NCBI RefSeq assembly: GCF_021272345.1
Contig: NZ_JAJSDQ010000002.1
Location: 620,001-684,000 of the forward strand
DNA: 64,000 bases
DNA from: Ornithinimicrobium sediminis
Lineage (GTDB): Bacteria; Actinomycetota; Actinomycetes; Actinomycetales; Dermatophilaceae
Reading direction: 5' to 3'
Part shown: positions 9,440 through 20,498 of the stretch, one piece after another
How positions within the stretch are numbered: the stretch's first letter is position 1
Layout: each line of letters starts with the position of its first letter
Notes under the pieces: generated by a model
What the model saw: only the letters and a program-made list of their open reading frames with translations
Database searches by the model: none
Told to the model about the DNA's origin: nothing
Position numbers and translations under genes: made by a program

Positions 9440-11506
9440 TCAGCCCAGGTGGCGGTGCAGGAAGGCCCAGGGCAGCGCGTGCCACAGCGCCCACTGATCG
9501 GCCGTCGAGGCACCTCCGTGGCCGCCCTCGGTCTGCTCCCAGTAGGTCACGTCCCGCCCGGCGGCGGCGAGCAACGCGGCCATCTTCCGGGCGTGGCCGG
9601 GGTGCACGCGGTCGTCCCGGGTGGAGGTCGCGAGGTAGACCGGGGGCGTGGGCCGGTGAGGGGCGAAGCGGTGGTAGGGCGAGAACGTCCGCATCAGCTC
9701 CCACTGCTCGGGGTCGTCCGGGTCGCCGTACTCGGCCATCCACGAGGCGCCCGCCAGCAGGTGCGTGTAGCGGCGCATGTCCAGCAGCGGCACCTGGCAG
9801 ACGACAGCGCCGAAGTCCTCGGGACACCCGGTGAGCATGTTGCCCACGAGGAGGCCTCCGTTGGACCGGCCCGAGCACCCGAGGTGCGCCACGGCGGTGA
9901 CCCCACGCGCCACGAGGTCCCGCGCCACGGCCACGAAGTCCTCGTACGCGCGGTGGCGGTGTCCGCGCAGGGCCGCCTGGTGCCACGCGGGGCCGAGCTC
10001 CCCACCGCCGCGGATGTTCGCGACCACGTACACGCCCCCTCGTGCCAGCCAGGCGCGGCCGACGACAGGGTCGTAGGCGGGTGTGAGCGGCACCTCGAAG
10101 CCCCCGTAACCGTGCAGCACGGTCGGCGTGGTGCCGTCGAGGGGCAGGTCCGCGGGGCCCACCTGGAAGTAGGGCACACGGGTGCCGTCGGCCGAGGTCG
10201 CCCAGTGCTGCGTGACGCTCAGCCCGGTCGCGTCGAACCGCGCGGGTGCCTGCTTCAGCACCTCGAGGGTGGCGGAGGCCGGGTCGTCGCCGAGACGGGC
10301 GAGAGACAGTGCCATCGGCCGGGTCCAGGTGGTGGTGACCACCCACAGGTCGTCCTGGTGCTCGTCGTCGACGGCGGCGACGGAGACCGTCGCCAGGTCG
10401 GGTGCCTGGGTGTCGAGCGGCCGCTGCGACCAGCCGTCCGGGCCGGGGGTGCAGACGACCACCTCGTGCTGCACGTCACGCAGCACCGTGAGCACCAGGT
10501 GGGACCGGGTCCATGTGTGGTCGACCAGGCTGCTGCTGCCGTCCGGGACGAACAGCGGGATGAGGTCCTGGTCGCCGGCGAGGAAGCGGTCGAGCTCGAC
10601 CACGAGCAGTGACCCCGCCGGGTATGCCGTGGCGCCGGTCGGGTGCTCGCCCGGCGGTGCCCAGTCGTGCGGTGCCCAGTCGTGGCGCAGCAGGACGGCC
10701 AGCCACTGCCGGTGCAGCGAGACCTCCGCGGACTCGGGGACGTCGACGAGGACGAGCTCCCCGTCCTGCAGAAGGTAGGTGCGGCTGCGGTAGAACGCGA
10801 GGGCACGGTGGACGACGTCGCGCTCGAACCCGGGGGTGCTGTCGTGGGAGGCGTTCACGAGGAGGTCGTCCACCCCACCGGCGTACACCTCGGGTGCGTC
10901 GGCGAGCGCGGTGCCGCGGCTCCAGCGTCGCACGGTGCGGGGGTAGCCGGACCGTGTCCGGGAGCCCTCTCCCACGTCGGTGAACGCGAAGACGGTGTCA
11001 CGGTCGACCCAGGCGAGCCCGCCCTTGGCCTCGGGGCGCACGAAGCCGTCCTCGACGAAGGTGCGTGTGCGCAGGTCGAGCTCCCGGGTGACGTCGGCGT
11101 CGGAGCCTCCCGGGGACAGGTCCACGAGCGCCCGGTCGTGGTCGGGACGCAGCAGGCGGGCGCCGTGCCACACCCACGGCACGCCCTCGGCCTCGCCGAG
11201 CGCGTCGACGTCCAGCAGCACCTCCCACTCCGGGTGGGCCGTGCGGTAGGACTCCCACGTCGTCCGGCGCCACAGGCCGCGCGGGTGCGCCGCGTCGGTC
11301 CACAGGTTGTAGAGGTGGTCACCCACCTGGGTGACCAGCGGGATCCGGTCCTCGGCCTCCAGCGCGTCCTGGATGCCGGCGCGCAGCTCCTCGAAGAGCG
11401 GCTCGGACTGCAGGTCCGCCTCGGCCTCACCGCTCCGGGCGTGGACCCAGGCCGTCGCCTCGGTGCCGTGGACGTCCTCCAGCCAGGCATGCGGGTCGGT
11501 GCTCAT
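9440..11506 (-). CDS. Prolyl oligopeptidase-family serine peptidase (S9A)
   Basis: A 688-aa cytosolic peptidase that is expected to cut short proline-containing peptides. The C-terminal alpha/beta-hydrolase domain has the nucleophile in GCSGRSNGG (Ser about residue 548), the acid in STRDDRVHPGHARK and the His in EQTEGGHGG. The long N-terminal half fits the beta-propeller that screens substrates by size. It starts MSTDPHAWLEDVHG, the usual beginning of the family; the upstream in-frame extension belongs to the neighbouring esterase region and was not included. It ends 10 bases from the convergent GNAT gene and follows the esterase gene on the same strand with a 13-base gap. Confidence 0.93.
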   Translation of the reverse strand: MSTDPHAWLEDVHGTEATAWVHARSGEAEADLQSEPLFEELRAGIQDALEAEDRIPLVTQVGDHLYNLWTDAAHPRGLWRRTTWESYRTAHPEWEVLLDVDALGEAEGVPWVWHGARLLRPDHDRALVDLSPGGSDADVTRELDLRTRTFVEDGFVRPEAKGGLAWVDRDTVFAFTDVGEGSRTRSGYPRTVRRWSRGTALADAPEVYAGGVDDLLVNASHDSTPGFERDVVHRALAFYRSRTYLLQDGELVLVDVPESAEVSLHRQWLAVLLRHDWAPHDWAPPGEHPTGATAYPAGSLLVVELDRFLAGDQDLIPLFVPDGSSSLVDHTWTRSHLVLTVLRDVQHEVVVCTPGPDGWSQRPLDTQAPDLATVSVAAVDDEHQDDLWVVTTTWTRPMALSLARLGDDPASATLEVLKQAPARFDATGLSVTQHWATSADGTRVPYFQVGPADLPLDGTTPTVLHGYGGFEVPLTPAYDPVVGRAWLARGGVYVVANIRGGGELGPAWHQAALRGHRHRAYEDFVAVARDLVARGVTAVAHLGCSGRSNGGLLVGNMLTGCPEDFGAVVCQVPLLDMRRYTHLLAGASWMAEYGDPDDPEQWELMRTFSPYHRFAPHRPTPPVYLATSTRDDRVHPGHARKMAALLAAAGRDVTYWEQTEGGHGGASTADQWALWHALPWAFLHRHLG

Positions 11507-11519
11507 GGGGCCTACCCCA

Positions 11520-12410
11520 TCACGACGGCGGGACGCCCTCCCGTGCAGGTCCTGCGTCACGGGGGGGTGCGGGCACGGCATACCCCGAGAGCAGCCAGTG
11601 CAGGGCGGCCGGCAGCCGCTCTGCCCAGGCGCTCTCGGCGTGGTGCGCCTGGCTCTCGAACAGGTAGCGCACCGGCACTCCGGCGCCGCGCAGCCAGCCG
11701 AGCACGAGCTCGGCGTCGCGCACGTAGGCGGCCTCGATGGCGGCGTCGTCGGGCTGCTCCCGGCCACCGACGTCGAGGTAGACTCGCTGGTGGGGCTGGT
11801 GCGGCCACGAGAACAGCCTTTCCTGCAGGTCGTCGAGCATGGGCCGGCCCGGCCACCAGAAGGCGGGGGAGAAGACCCCGGCGCCCCCGAAGACGTCGGG
11901 ACGGCGCGTCCAGGCGTGCATGCTGACGACGCCGCCCAGCGACGACCCCGCGACGAGGGTGGACTTCGGCCCCGTCAGGGTCGGCAGCGTGCGGTCGACC
12001 GCCGGCAACAGGTCCTCGACGAGGAAGTCGACATAGTCGTCGGCGCGGCCACCGCCGGACTCGGGGTGGGGGTAGGGCGTGTACTCCTCGGCCCGAGCTG
12101 TGGGCGAGCAGGGCACCCCCACGGCGATGGCGTCGAGGCCTCTGGCCGACAGCGCGCCCAGGGCCTGGTCGGCCCGCCATGTCGCACCGCTGTAGGACAG
12201 CGCCGGGTCGAAGAGGTTGCCACCGTCGTGCAGGTAGACGACGGGGTAGCGGCGCTCGTGCTCGTCGTGACCGGGCGGCAGCCAGGCGTAGAGGTCCGTC
12301 GTGCGACCCAGCGACGGCACGTGCACCTCCTGCATGACCCTGAGGTCACCCTGCACGCCCCTGTCGCGACGGTAGGGCGACCACTGCCCGAAGCGCACCC
12401 GTCCACTCAT
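11520..12410 (-). CDS. Alpha/beta-hydrolase esterase, enterochelin-esterase-like (Fes/EstD type)
   Basis: The 296-aa protein carries VVYLHDGGNLFD (oxyanion region) and the nucleophile elbow GSSLGG, with the order typical of putative esterases related to Fes and tributyrin esterase. A His near the C terminus (QAHHAESAW) completes the triad. There is no signal peptide, so it acts in the cytoplasm. Its ATG lies 8 bases after TAGGCT read on the minus strand (12423-12418), so it is probably leaderless. It is divergent from the aminotransferase gene at 12502 and followed by the S9A peptidase. The substrate cannot be inferred; no siderophore genes are nearby. Confidence 0.8.
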   Translation of the reverse strand: MSGRVRFGQWSPYRRDRGVQGDLRVMQEVHVPSLGRTTDLYAWLPPGHDEHERRYPVVYLHDGGNLFDPALSYSGATWRADQALGALSARGLDAIAVGVPCSPTARAEEYTPYPHPESGGGRADDYVDFLVEDLLPAVDRTLPTLTGPKSTLVAGSSLGGVVSMHAWTRRPDVFGGAGVFSPAFWWPGRPMLDDLQERLFSWPHQPHQRVYLDVGGREQPDDAAIEAAYVRDAELVLGWLRGAGVPVRYLFESQAHHAESAWAERLPAALHWLLSGYAVPAPPRDAGPAREGVPPS

Positions 12411-12417
12411 GCGGGTG

Positions 12418-12494
12418 AGCCTAGCCAGGGGCGGCGGTGCGTGCCCGCCCGACCAGGGCCCCCGCTCGTGGCACCGGGACGGACGGTCTAGGGT
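12418..12494. promoter_or_regulatory. Divergent pair of leaderless promoters
   Basis: On the minus strand TAGGCT (12423-12418) ends 8 bases before the esterase ATG at 12410. On the plus strand TAGGGT (12489-12494) ends 8 bases before the ATG at 12502. Neither start has a Shine-Dalgarno site. Confidence 0.55.
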
Positions 12495-12501
12495 CCGCGA
12501 C

Positions 12502-13716
12502 ATGGCTTTCGACGTGCAGACCGTCCGATCAGGCTTCCCGGCGTTGCGGGAGGGCACCGCCCACTTCGACGGACCGGGTGGCTCCCAGACCCCGGCGTCG
12601 GTGGCGGAGGCGGTCGCGCGCACCATGACCTCGTCGATCTCCAACCGCGGCCGGGTCACCGCGAGCGAGCGGCGGGCCGACGACATCGTGCTCGAGGCGC
12701 GCGCGGCCATGGGTGACCTGCTGGGGACCGAGGCCGGCGGGGTCGTCTTCGGGCGGAGCATGACCGCGCTGACCTACGACCTGGCGCGCACGCTGGCCCG
12801 GGGCTGGAGCGCCGGTGACGAGGTGGTGGTCACCTCTCTCGACCACGACGCCAACATCCGGCCCTGGGTGCAGGCGGCCGAGCGGGCCGGTGCCACCGTG
12901 CGCTGGGCGGAGTTCGACCCCGCCACCGGGGAGCTGCCTGTCGCAGCGGTCGAGGAGCAGCTCTCGGAGCGCACCCGGCTGGTCGCGGTCACCGGTGCCT
13001 CCAACCTGGTCGGCACCCGGCCGGACGTGCCGGCGGTCGCGGCGGCCGCGCATGCCGTCGGTGCCCTCGTGCACGTCGACGTGGTGCACCTCGTAGCGCA
13101 CGCCGTGGTCGACCGGCACGCGCTCGGGGCCGATGTGCTGGCGTGCTCGCCCTACAAGCACTTCGGCCCCCACCTGGGTGTCCAGGCCGCCGACCCGGCC
13201 CTGCTCGAGACCCTGCACCCCGACAAGCTGCTGCCCTCGACCGACCAGGTGCCCGAGCGCTTCGAGCTCGGCACGCTGCCCTACGAGATGCTCGCCGGCA
13301 CGACGGCTGCGGTCGAGGCGATCGCCGCGCTCGACCTGGACGCCATCGGCAGCCGGCGGTCCCGGATCGAGACGTCGATGGCGGCGGTCGAGGCCCACGA
13401 GGACGGGCTGCGCGAGCGGCTGGAGGCCGGGCTGCGCGGCGTGGACGGGGTGGTGCTGCACTCGCGGGCGGCCCGGCGCACCCCCACGGTCTACTTCGCC
13501 GTCGAGGGAGTGGAGTCCGCCGCGCTCAGCCGGCACCTGGCCGAGGCCGGGGTCAACGCCCCGGCAGGCCACTTCTACGCGATCGAGGCCGCACGCCGTC
13601 TGGGGCTCGGCGACACCGGCGCGGTCCGGGCCGGCATCGCCCCCTACACCGACGCCGGGGACGTCGAACGGCTCGTCGACGCCGTGGCTGACGGCGTCGC
13701 CGCACTCCGCGGCTGA
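12502..13716 (+). CDS. Cysteine desulfurase-like PLP enzyme (VC1184-type, aminotransferase class V)
   Basis: The 404-aa protein has the class-V aminotransferase fold: HFDGPGGSQTP at the N terminus, the Asp of VHVDVVHLVAHA, and the PLP lysine in SPYKHFGPHLG. It belongs to the cysteine desulfurase-like subfamily that carries GPGGSQ near the start, and not to the IscS/SufS lines. No active-site cysteine loop like that of SufS is obvious, so sulfur transfer is only inferred; a different beta-elimination or transamination is possible. It is monocistronic with its own predicted leaderless promoter, and proS follows 74 bases later. Confidence 0.82.
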   Translation: MAFDVQTVRSGFPALREGTAHFDGPGGSQTPASVAEAVARTMTSSISNRGRVTASERRADDIVLEARAAMGDLLGTEAGGVVFGRSMTALTYDLARTLARGWSAGDEVVVTSLDHDANIRPWVQAAERAGATVRWAEFDPATGELPVAAVEEQLSERTRLVAVTGASNLVGTRPDVPAVAAAAHAVGALVHVDVVHLVAHAVVDRHALGADVLACSPYKHFGPHLGVQAADPALLETLHPDKLLPSTDQVPERFELGTLPYEMLAGTTAAVEAIAALDLDAIGSRRSRIETSMAAVEAHEDGLRERLEAGLRGVDGVVLHSRAARRTPTVYFAVEGVESAALSRHLAEAGVNAPAGHFYAIEAARRLGLGDTGAVRAGIAPYTDAGDVERLVDAVADGVAALRG

Positions 13717-13720
13717 CAGG

Positions 13721-13726
13721 TACCCT
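13721..13726 (+). promoter_or_regulatory. Predicted -10 element upstream of proS
   Basis: TACCCT lies 65 bases before the proS start codon, which has its own AAGGAG ribosome site. A start near 13733 would give a leader of about 58 bases. The -35 region is unclear. Confidence 0.35.
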
Positions 13727-13790
13727 CACACGAGGCCCGCGGCGCGCGCCCGGACCCTTCCCACCGCATACCTCCTGAAGGAGTGACACC

Positions 13791-15578
13791 GTGGCCCTGC
13801 GCCTGTCGACCCTGTTCCTGCGGACCCTGCGCGAGGACCCGGCCGACGCCGAGATGCCGGGGCACAAGCTGCTCGTGCGGGCGGGCTACATCCGCCGCGC
13901 CGCGCCCGGGGTCTACAGCTGGCTCCCGCTGGGTCTGCGTGTCCTGCGCAAGGTCGAGCGCGTCGTGCGCGAGGAGATGGACGCCATCGGCGGCCAGGAG
14001 CTGTCCTTCCCGGCGCTGCTGCCGCGCGAGCCCTACGAGGCGACCGGACGATGGACGGAGTACGGCCCCAACCTGTTCCGTCTCCAGGACCGCAAGGGCG
14101 TCGACATGCTGCTCGGGCCGACGCACGAGGAGATGTTCACCCTCGCGGTGAAGGACATGTTCAGCTCCTACAAGGAGCTGCCGCTGACGCTCTACCAGAT
14201 CCAGACGAAGTACCGCGACGAGGCGCGTCCGCGCGCCGGTCTCCTGCGGGGCCGGGAGTTCATCATGAAGGACTCCTACTCCTTCGACGTCGACGACGCC
14301 GGGCTCGACGCCGCCTACCAGCGGCATCGCGAGGCCTACGTGCGCATCTTCGACCGCCTCGGCTTCGACTACGTCATCGTGCACGCCGACTCCGGAGCCA
14401 TGGGGGGCTCGGCCTCCGAGGAGTTCCTCGCGGTGAGCCCGCACGGCGAGGACACCTTCGTGCGCTGCGAGGCCAGCGGGTATGCCGCCAACGTCGAGGC
14501 CGTCGTCATGCCCCAGGCCACCCCGGTCGACGCTTCGCAGGTCCCGGCGGCCCACGGGGAGGATACCCCCGACACCCCGACCATCGACACCCTGGTGGCC
14601 GCGGCCAACGCCGACCACCCCCGCGCCGACGGGAGGCCCTGGACTGCGGCCGACACCCTCAAGAACGTCCTGGTGATGCTCGTCCACCCCGACGGCAGCC
14701 GCGAGCCCCTGGCCATCGGTGTCCCCGGGGACCGTGAGGTGGACCGGAAACGGCTCGAGGCCGCCGTGTCGCCGGCCGTGCCGGAGGCCTTCGACGAGAA
14801 GGAGTTCGCGGCCCACCCCGTGCTGGCCAAGGGCTACATCGGGCCAGGCGTGCTCGGTGCGCAGAAGGCGAGTGGGATCCGCTACCTGCTCGACCCCTCC
14901 GTCGCCGAGGGCTCCGCCTGGGTGACCGGTGCCGACGAGCACGGCAGGCACGTCTTCGACCTCGTGCACGGCCGCGACTTCACTGCCGACGGCACCATCC
15001 AGGCCGCCGGCATCCGCGAGGGCGACCCCAGCCCCGACGGTCAGGGGCGGCTGACCCTGGACCGGGGCATCGAGATGGGCCACATCTTCCAGCTCGGTCG
15101 CAAGTATGCCGAGGCGCTCGAGCTCAAGGTGCTCGACGAGCACGGCAAGCTCGTGACGGTGACCATGGGCTCCTACGGGGTCGGTGTGAGCCGGGCTGTG
15201 GCGGCGGTCGCCGAAGGCACCCTCGACGACAGCGGCCTGTGCTGGCCGCGCGAGCTGGCCCCGGCGGACGTCCACATCGTCGCCACCGGCAAGGACCGCG
15301 CCGTCTTCGAGACGGCCGAGCGGCTCGTCGTGGACCTGGAGGCGCACGGGGTCGAGGTGATCTACGACGACCGCCCGAAGGTCTCACCCGGGGTGAAGTT
15401 CAAGGACGCCGAGCTGCTCGGGGTGCCCACGATCGTGGTGGTGGGCCGGGGCCTGGCAGAGGGGGTCCTGGAGATCAAGGACCGCCAGACGGCCGAGCGT
15501 CGTCAGGTGGCCGTCGGTGACGCGGTCGGTGAGGTCCTGGTCGAGATCGGTCACCCCGCCGCGGTCTCCTTCCGCTGA
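13791..15578 (+). CDS. proS: Prolyl-tRNA synthetase (bacterial type with editing domain)
   Basis: ProRS charges tRNA-Pro. The 595-aa product has the class II catalytic core (motif 2 around [20 protein letters not shown]; motif 3 near [14 protein letters not shown]) interrupted by the INS editing domain (roughly residues 225-400), which removes mischarged alanine, and ends with the anticodon-binding domain ([19 protein letters not shown] onward). The GTG start has an AAGGAG site 9 bases upstream. The stop overlaps the ATG of the HAD gene by one base, so the two are translationally coupled. proS near dxr-ispG is a common actinobacterial arrangement. Confidence 0.97.
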   Translation: MALRLSTLFLRTLREDPADAEMPGHKLLVRAGYIRRAAPGVYSWLPLGLRVLRKVERVVREEMDAIGGQELSFPALLPREPYEATGRWTEYGPNLFRLQDRKGVDMLLGPTHEEMFTLAVKDMFSSYKELPLTLYQIQTKYRDEARPRAGLLRGREFIMKDSYSFDVDDAGLDAAYQRHREAYVRIFDRLGFDYVIVHADSGAMGGSASEEFLAVSPHGEDTFVRCEASGYAANVEAVVMPQATPVDASQVPAAHGEDTPDTPTIDTLVAAANADHPRADGRPWTAADTLKNVLVMLVHPDGSREPLAIGVPGDREVDRKRLEAAVSPAVPEAFDEKEFAAHPVLAKGYIGPGVLGAQKASGIRYLLDPSVAEGSAWVTGADEHGRHVFDLVHGRDFTADGTIQAAGIREGDPSPDGQGRLTLDRGIEMGHIFQLGRKYAEALELKVLDEHGKLVTVTMGSYGVGVSRAVAAVAEGTLDDSGLCWPRELAPADVHIVATGKDRAVFETAERLVVDLEAHGVEVIYDDRPKVSPGVKFKDAELLGVPTIVVVGRGLAEGVLEIKDRQTAERRQVAVGDAVGEVLVEIGHPAAVSFR

Positions 15579-16324
15579 TGCGGGTGGCAGCGGTCGTCTT
15601 CGACTGGGGCGGCACCCTGACGCCCTGGCACACCGTGGACGTCCGGGCACAGTGGCGGCAGACGTATGCCGCGCACGCGCACCCGGACGACCACGCGGCG
15701 GCCGAGGCCCTCACCGACGCGCTGTGCGACGCCGACGCCCACCACGTGCGGCTGGGCCGGGAGGAGCACCGCAGCTCCACGCTGGAGCAGGTGCTGGAGC
15801 ACGCCTGCGCCGCCGTGGGCCTCGACCCGTCGGCCGTCGACGGCCCCACGGTGCGCGCGAGCTACGAGCGCTGGTGGGAGCCGCACACCTTCACCGACCC
15901 GCACGTGCACCCCCTGTGGGCCTGGCTGCGCACGCAGGGGATCAAGGTGGGTGTGCTGTCCAACACGATCTGGAGCCGCGACTACCATCGCGGGCTGTTC
16001 GCTCGTGACGGTGTGCTGGAGCTCGTCGACGGCGACGTCTACACCAGTGAGCTCGACGTGGTGAAGCCCCATCCCGAGGCCTTCCTCGCGGCGGCGCGCG
16101 CCGTGGAGGCCGACCCGGGGGAGTGCATCTACGTCGGCGACCGTCTCTACGAGGACGTCCACGGCCCGCGCCAGGTGGGCATGCGCACGGTGCACATCCC
16201 GCACAGTGACATCCCCGGTGACCAGACCGTCGCGGTGGACGTGACCCCGCACGCGGTCGCGCACCACCTGGCCGACATCGCCGGCATCGTGCACGGGTGG
16301 AGGTCCGGGGCGGGCGACGGGTGA
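15578..16324 (+). CDS. HAD-superfamily hydrolase with atypical motif I
   Basis: The 248-aa product begins [17 protein letters not shown]. Asp9 is the expected nucleophile of HAD motif I, but the usual Asp two residues later, the general acid/base, is Gly11. Motif II (VLSNT), a Lys (VVKPHPEAF) and motif III (CIYVGDRLYEDVHGP) are present. Loss of the second Asp is seen in some HAD subfamilies and usually means slow phosphoryl transfer or a different reaction, so phosphatase activity is uncertain. The gene overlaps proS by one base and the TauE-like gene by four bases, suggesting one operon. Confidence 0.82.
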   Translation: MRVAAVVFDWGGTLTPWHTVDVRAQWRQTYAAHAHPDDHAAAEALTDALCDADAHHVRLGREEHRSSTLEQVLEHACAAVGLDPSAVDGPTVRASYERWWEPHTFTDPHVHPLWAWLRTQGIKVGVLSNTIWSRDYHRGLFARDGVLELVDGDVYTSELDVVKPHPEAFLAAARAVEADPGECIYVGDRLYEDVHGPRQVGMRTVHIPHSDIPGDQTVAVDVTPHAVAHHLADIAGIVHGWRSGAGDG

Positions 16325-17109
16325 TCGAGGACATCTCGCCGTGGCTCTTCGCCGCCATGGCACTGGCCGGGCTGGTGGCCGGCTGGGTCGACGCCGTGGT
16401 GGGAGGTGGCGGACTCATCCAGCTCCCTGCGCTGCTCATCGGCTTCCCCCAGGCCAGCCCGGTGCAGATCCTGGCGACCAACAAGCTCGGGTCCATCTGT
16501 GGCACCGCCACCAGCTCCCTGACCTACTGGCGTCGGGTCCGTCCCGACCTGCGCACCGCCTTGCCCATGGCGGGCTTCGCGTTCGCCGGTGGCCTGGTGG
16601 GGGCGCTCATCGGGTCGGTGATCCCCAAGGAGCTGTTCAACCCGCTCATCCTGCTGGTGCTGGTCGGCGTCGGGGGCTACACCCTGGCCAGGCCGAGCAT
16701 GGGAGCGCTGTCAGCGCTACGTTTCCAGGGTCGTCGGCACCACGTCACCGCGGGCACCATCGGCTTTGCGGTGGGGGTCTACGACGGTGCCCTGGGCCCG
16801 GGCACAGGGTCGTTCCTCGTCTTCGCCCTGGTCGGCGTCCTCGGCTACGGCTTCCTGCAGGCCAGCGCGAAGGCCAAGATCGCCAACCTGGCCACCAACT
16901 TCGCCGCCCTGTGCGTGTTCGTGCCGCAGGGGGCCGTGATGTGGCAGATCGGGCTGGTCATGGGGGTCTGCAACGTGCTGGGCGGCTACCTCGGCGCCCG
17001 GACGGCGGTGGCCAGGGGCGACCGCTTCGTGAGGGTCGTCTTCGTCGTCCTGGTGGGCGCCTTCATCCTCAAGATCGGCTACGACACCGTCGTGCAGCTC
17101 ACAGCCTGA
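16321..17109 (+). CDS. TauE/SafE-family sulfite exporter-like membrane protein
   Basis: A 262-aa integral membrane protein with about eight hydrophobic helices. The two repeated motifs of the family are clear: VDAVVGGGGLIQLPALL near the N terminus and VYDGALGPGTGSFLVFALV in the second half, together with ATNKLGSICGT. Family members are proposed to export sulfite, sulfoacetate or similar organic anions; the cargo here is unknown. The GTG start (GTGATCGAG) overlaps the HAD stop codon, which supports that start over an in-frame upstream ATG. The gene converges on the capA gene across a short hairpin. Confidence 0.88.
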   Translation: MIEDISPWLFAAMALAGLVAGWVDAVVGGGGLIQLPALLIGFPQASPVQILATNKLGSICGTATSSLTYWRRVRPDLRTALPMAGFAFAGGLVGALIGSVIPKELFNPLILLVLVGVGGYTLARPSMGALSALRFQGRRHHVTAGTIGFAVGVYDGALGPGTGSFLVFALVGVLGYGFLQASAKAKIANLATNFAALCVFVPQGAVMWQIGLVMGVCNVLGGYLGARTAVARGDRFVRVVFVVLVGAFILKIGYDTVVQLTA

Positions 17110-17110
17110 G

Positions 17111-17136
17111 GGAGCCCGGCCAAGGGTCAGGGCTCC
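17111..17136. terminator. Weak hairpin between convergent genes
   Basis: GGAGCCC and GGGCTCC (7-bp stem, 12-base loop) lie between the stop of the TauE-like gene and the end of capA, and overlap the capA stop. It could end both transcripts. Confidence 0.35.
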
Positions 17137-18395
17137 AGGGGCCCAGGGTCGCAGGTGCCCAGGGAGGTCAGGGCCTCCAGGGTGCGCCGGTAGGTCTCGG
17201 GACGCGTGGCGATGGTCGCCGGGCGGACGACGTGCCCGTCGAGGTCGACCCAGGTGGGCTGGACCCGCAGCTCCGAGGTGACCGCGCCGGACCCGTCGCG
17301 ATGCAGGGTCACCTCGGCGACCATGCCCTCCTGCGTCTCCGGACGCAGGGCGCCGCCCGTGGTGTCGGGGGACTGGTTGGACAGGAAGTTGCCCAGGCCG
17401 TAGAGCACGTGCTTGCCGTTGACCACCTCGCACGGCTGGACGACGTGGACATGCGTGCCCAGCACGAGGTCCACGTCGTCGGACTCCAGGAGCTCGGAGG
17501 CGATGCGGCGCTGGTCGGTGGTGGGCTCGGTGGCGTACTCCTGGCCCCAGTGCATGCTCACCACGACGAAGTCGGCCCCGTCGCCACGGGCCGCCGCCGC
17601 GTCCTCGAGGATGCCCTCCGCCCCGACGACCGGCCACAGGTTGCGCTCCAGCCAGGGGGCCTCCCCGGGCACGACCGTGGTGGGGCTGCCGTCGTTGGGG
17701 TAGGTGTAGGTGTAGGCCAGGTGGGCCACCGCCGCGCCCGCGGTGTCGTAGACCTCCGCCAGTCCGGCCCGGTCCTCCTGCGCGGTCGGCCCGGCATACC
17801 CCAGCCCGGCGTCACGGACGACCTGCTCGGTGTCGGCCACGCCGTCCAGCCCGCGGTCCATCGTGTGGTTGGAGGCGAACTCGCACCCGTCGAAGCCGAC
17901 CTCGGCCAGGGTCCCTGCCAGCTGGTAGGGCGTGTTGAACGACAGGACGCCCTGCGTCGTGAGCCCGGTGTTGTCGGGGGTCAGGGGAGTCTCCAGGTGG
18001 CACAGGGTCAGGTCGGACGTGGACAGCAGGTCGGCCACGTCGTCGAACATCGGGCCGAACTCGTAGCCGCCCTCGGCCCCTCCGGCGTAGTCGGCGGCGC
18101 TGGCGATGACGCTCGCGTGCGGGAGCAGGTCGCCCGCCGCGCCGACCGTCACCGACAGCTCTCCGGGGTCGTCCTCCGCCGACGTGTCCTCCGGGTGCGT
18201 CGCGGTGTCCCTGGCTGTGTCCGCCGGCGCCGTCCCGGGTCCGGCGTCCCCCGTCTCCCCGGCCACCGGCGCCGTGCCGGAGACCTCCTCCGCGGGTGGC
18301 GCGGGTGTGCCGGCCGACTCGTCGCTCGACGCCCCGGCGCACCCGGCCACCAGCAGCGCCGTCGCGACGGCAGTTGCGGTCAGTGCGTTCCACAT
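17127..18395 (-). CDS. CapA-family lipoprotein (poly-gamma-glutamate synthesis-type metallophosphatase fold)
   Basis: The 422-aa product starts MWNALTATAVATALLVAGC, a lipoprotein signal with lipobox VAGC, followed by about 60 residues rich in Ala, Pro, Thr and Glu that act as a spacer outside the membrane. The CapA domain shows GAAGDLLPHASV, LCHLETPLT, FASNHTMDRG, VSMHWGQEY and GTHVHVVQPCE. In Bacillus CapA works in polyglutamate capsule synthesis or release, but no capB or capC is nearby, so a role in cell-wall or surface polymer turnover is only possible. The ATG lies 7 bases after TACCCT on the minus strand (18407-18402), inside the end of the upstream gene, so it likely has its own leaderless promoter. 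Confidence 0.88.
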   Translation of the reverse strand: MWNALTATAVATALLVAGCAGASSDESAGTPAPPAEEVSGTAPVAGETGDAGPGTAPADTARDTATHPEDTSAEDDPGELSVTVGAAGDLLPHASVIASAADYAGGAEGGYEFGPMFDDVADLLSTSDLTLCHLETPLTPDNTGLTTQGVLSFNTPYQLAGTLAEVGFDGCEFASNHTMDRGLDGVADTEQVVRDAGLGYAGPTAQEDRAGLAEVYDTAGAAVAHLAYTYTYPNDGSPTTVVPGEAPWLERNLWPVVGAEGILEDAAAARGDGADFVVVSMHWGQEYATEPTTDQRRIASELLESDDVDLVLGTHVHVVQPCEVVNGKHVLYGLGNFLSNQSPDTTGGALRPETQEGMVAEVTLHRDGSGAVTSELRVQPTWVDLDGHVVRPATIATRPETYRRTLEALTSLGTCDPGPLEP

Positions 18396-18399
18396 GACC

Positions 18400-20400
<2,001 letters not shown>

Positions 20401-20498
20401 CGGACGGGTCCCCTCGGGTGGCGTGGATCACTGGTCAGCGGTGCGTCGGACTGACATCATCTCCGCAACACCCGTGATGTGCCGACGAAGGAGTGGGG

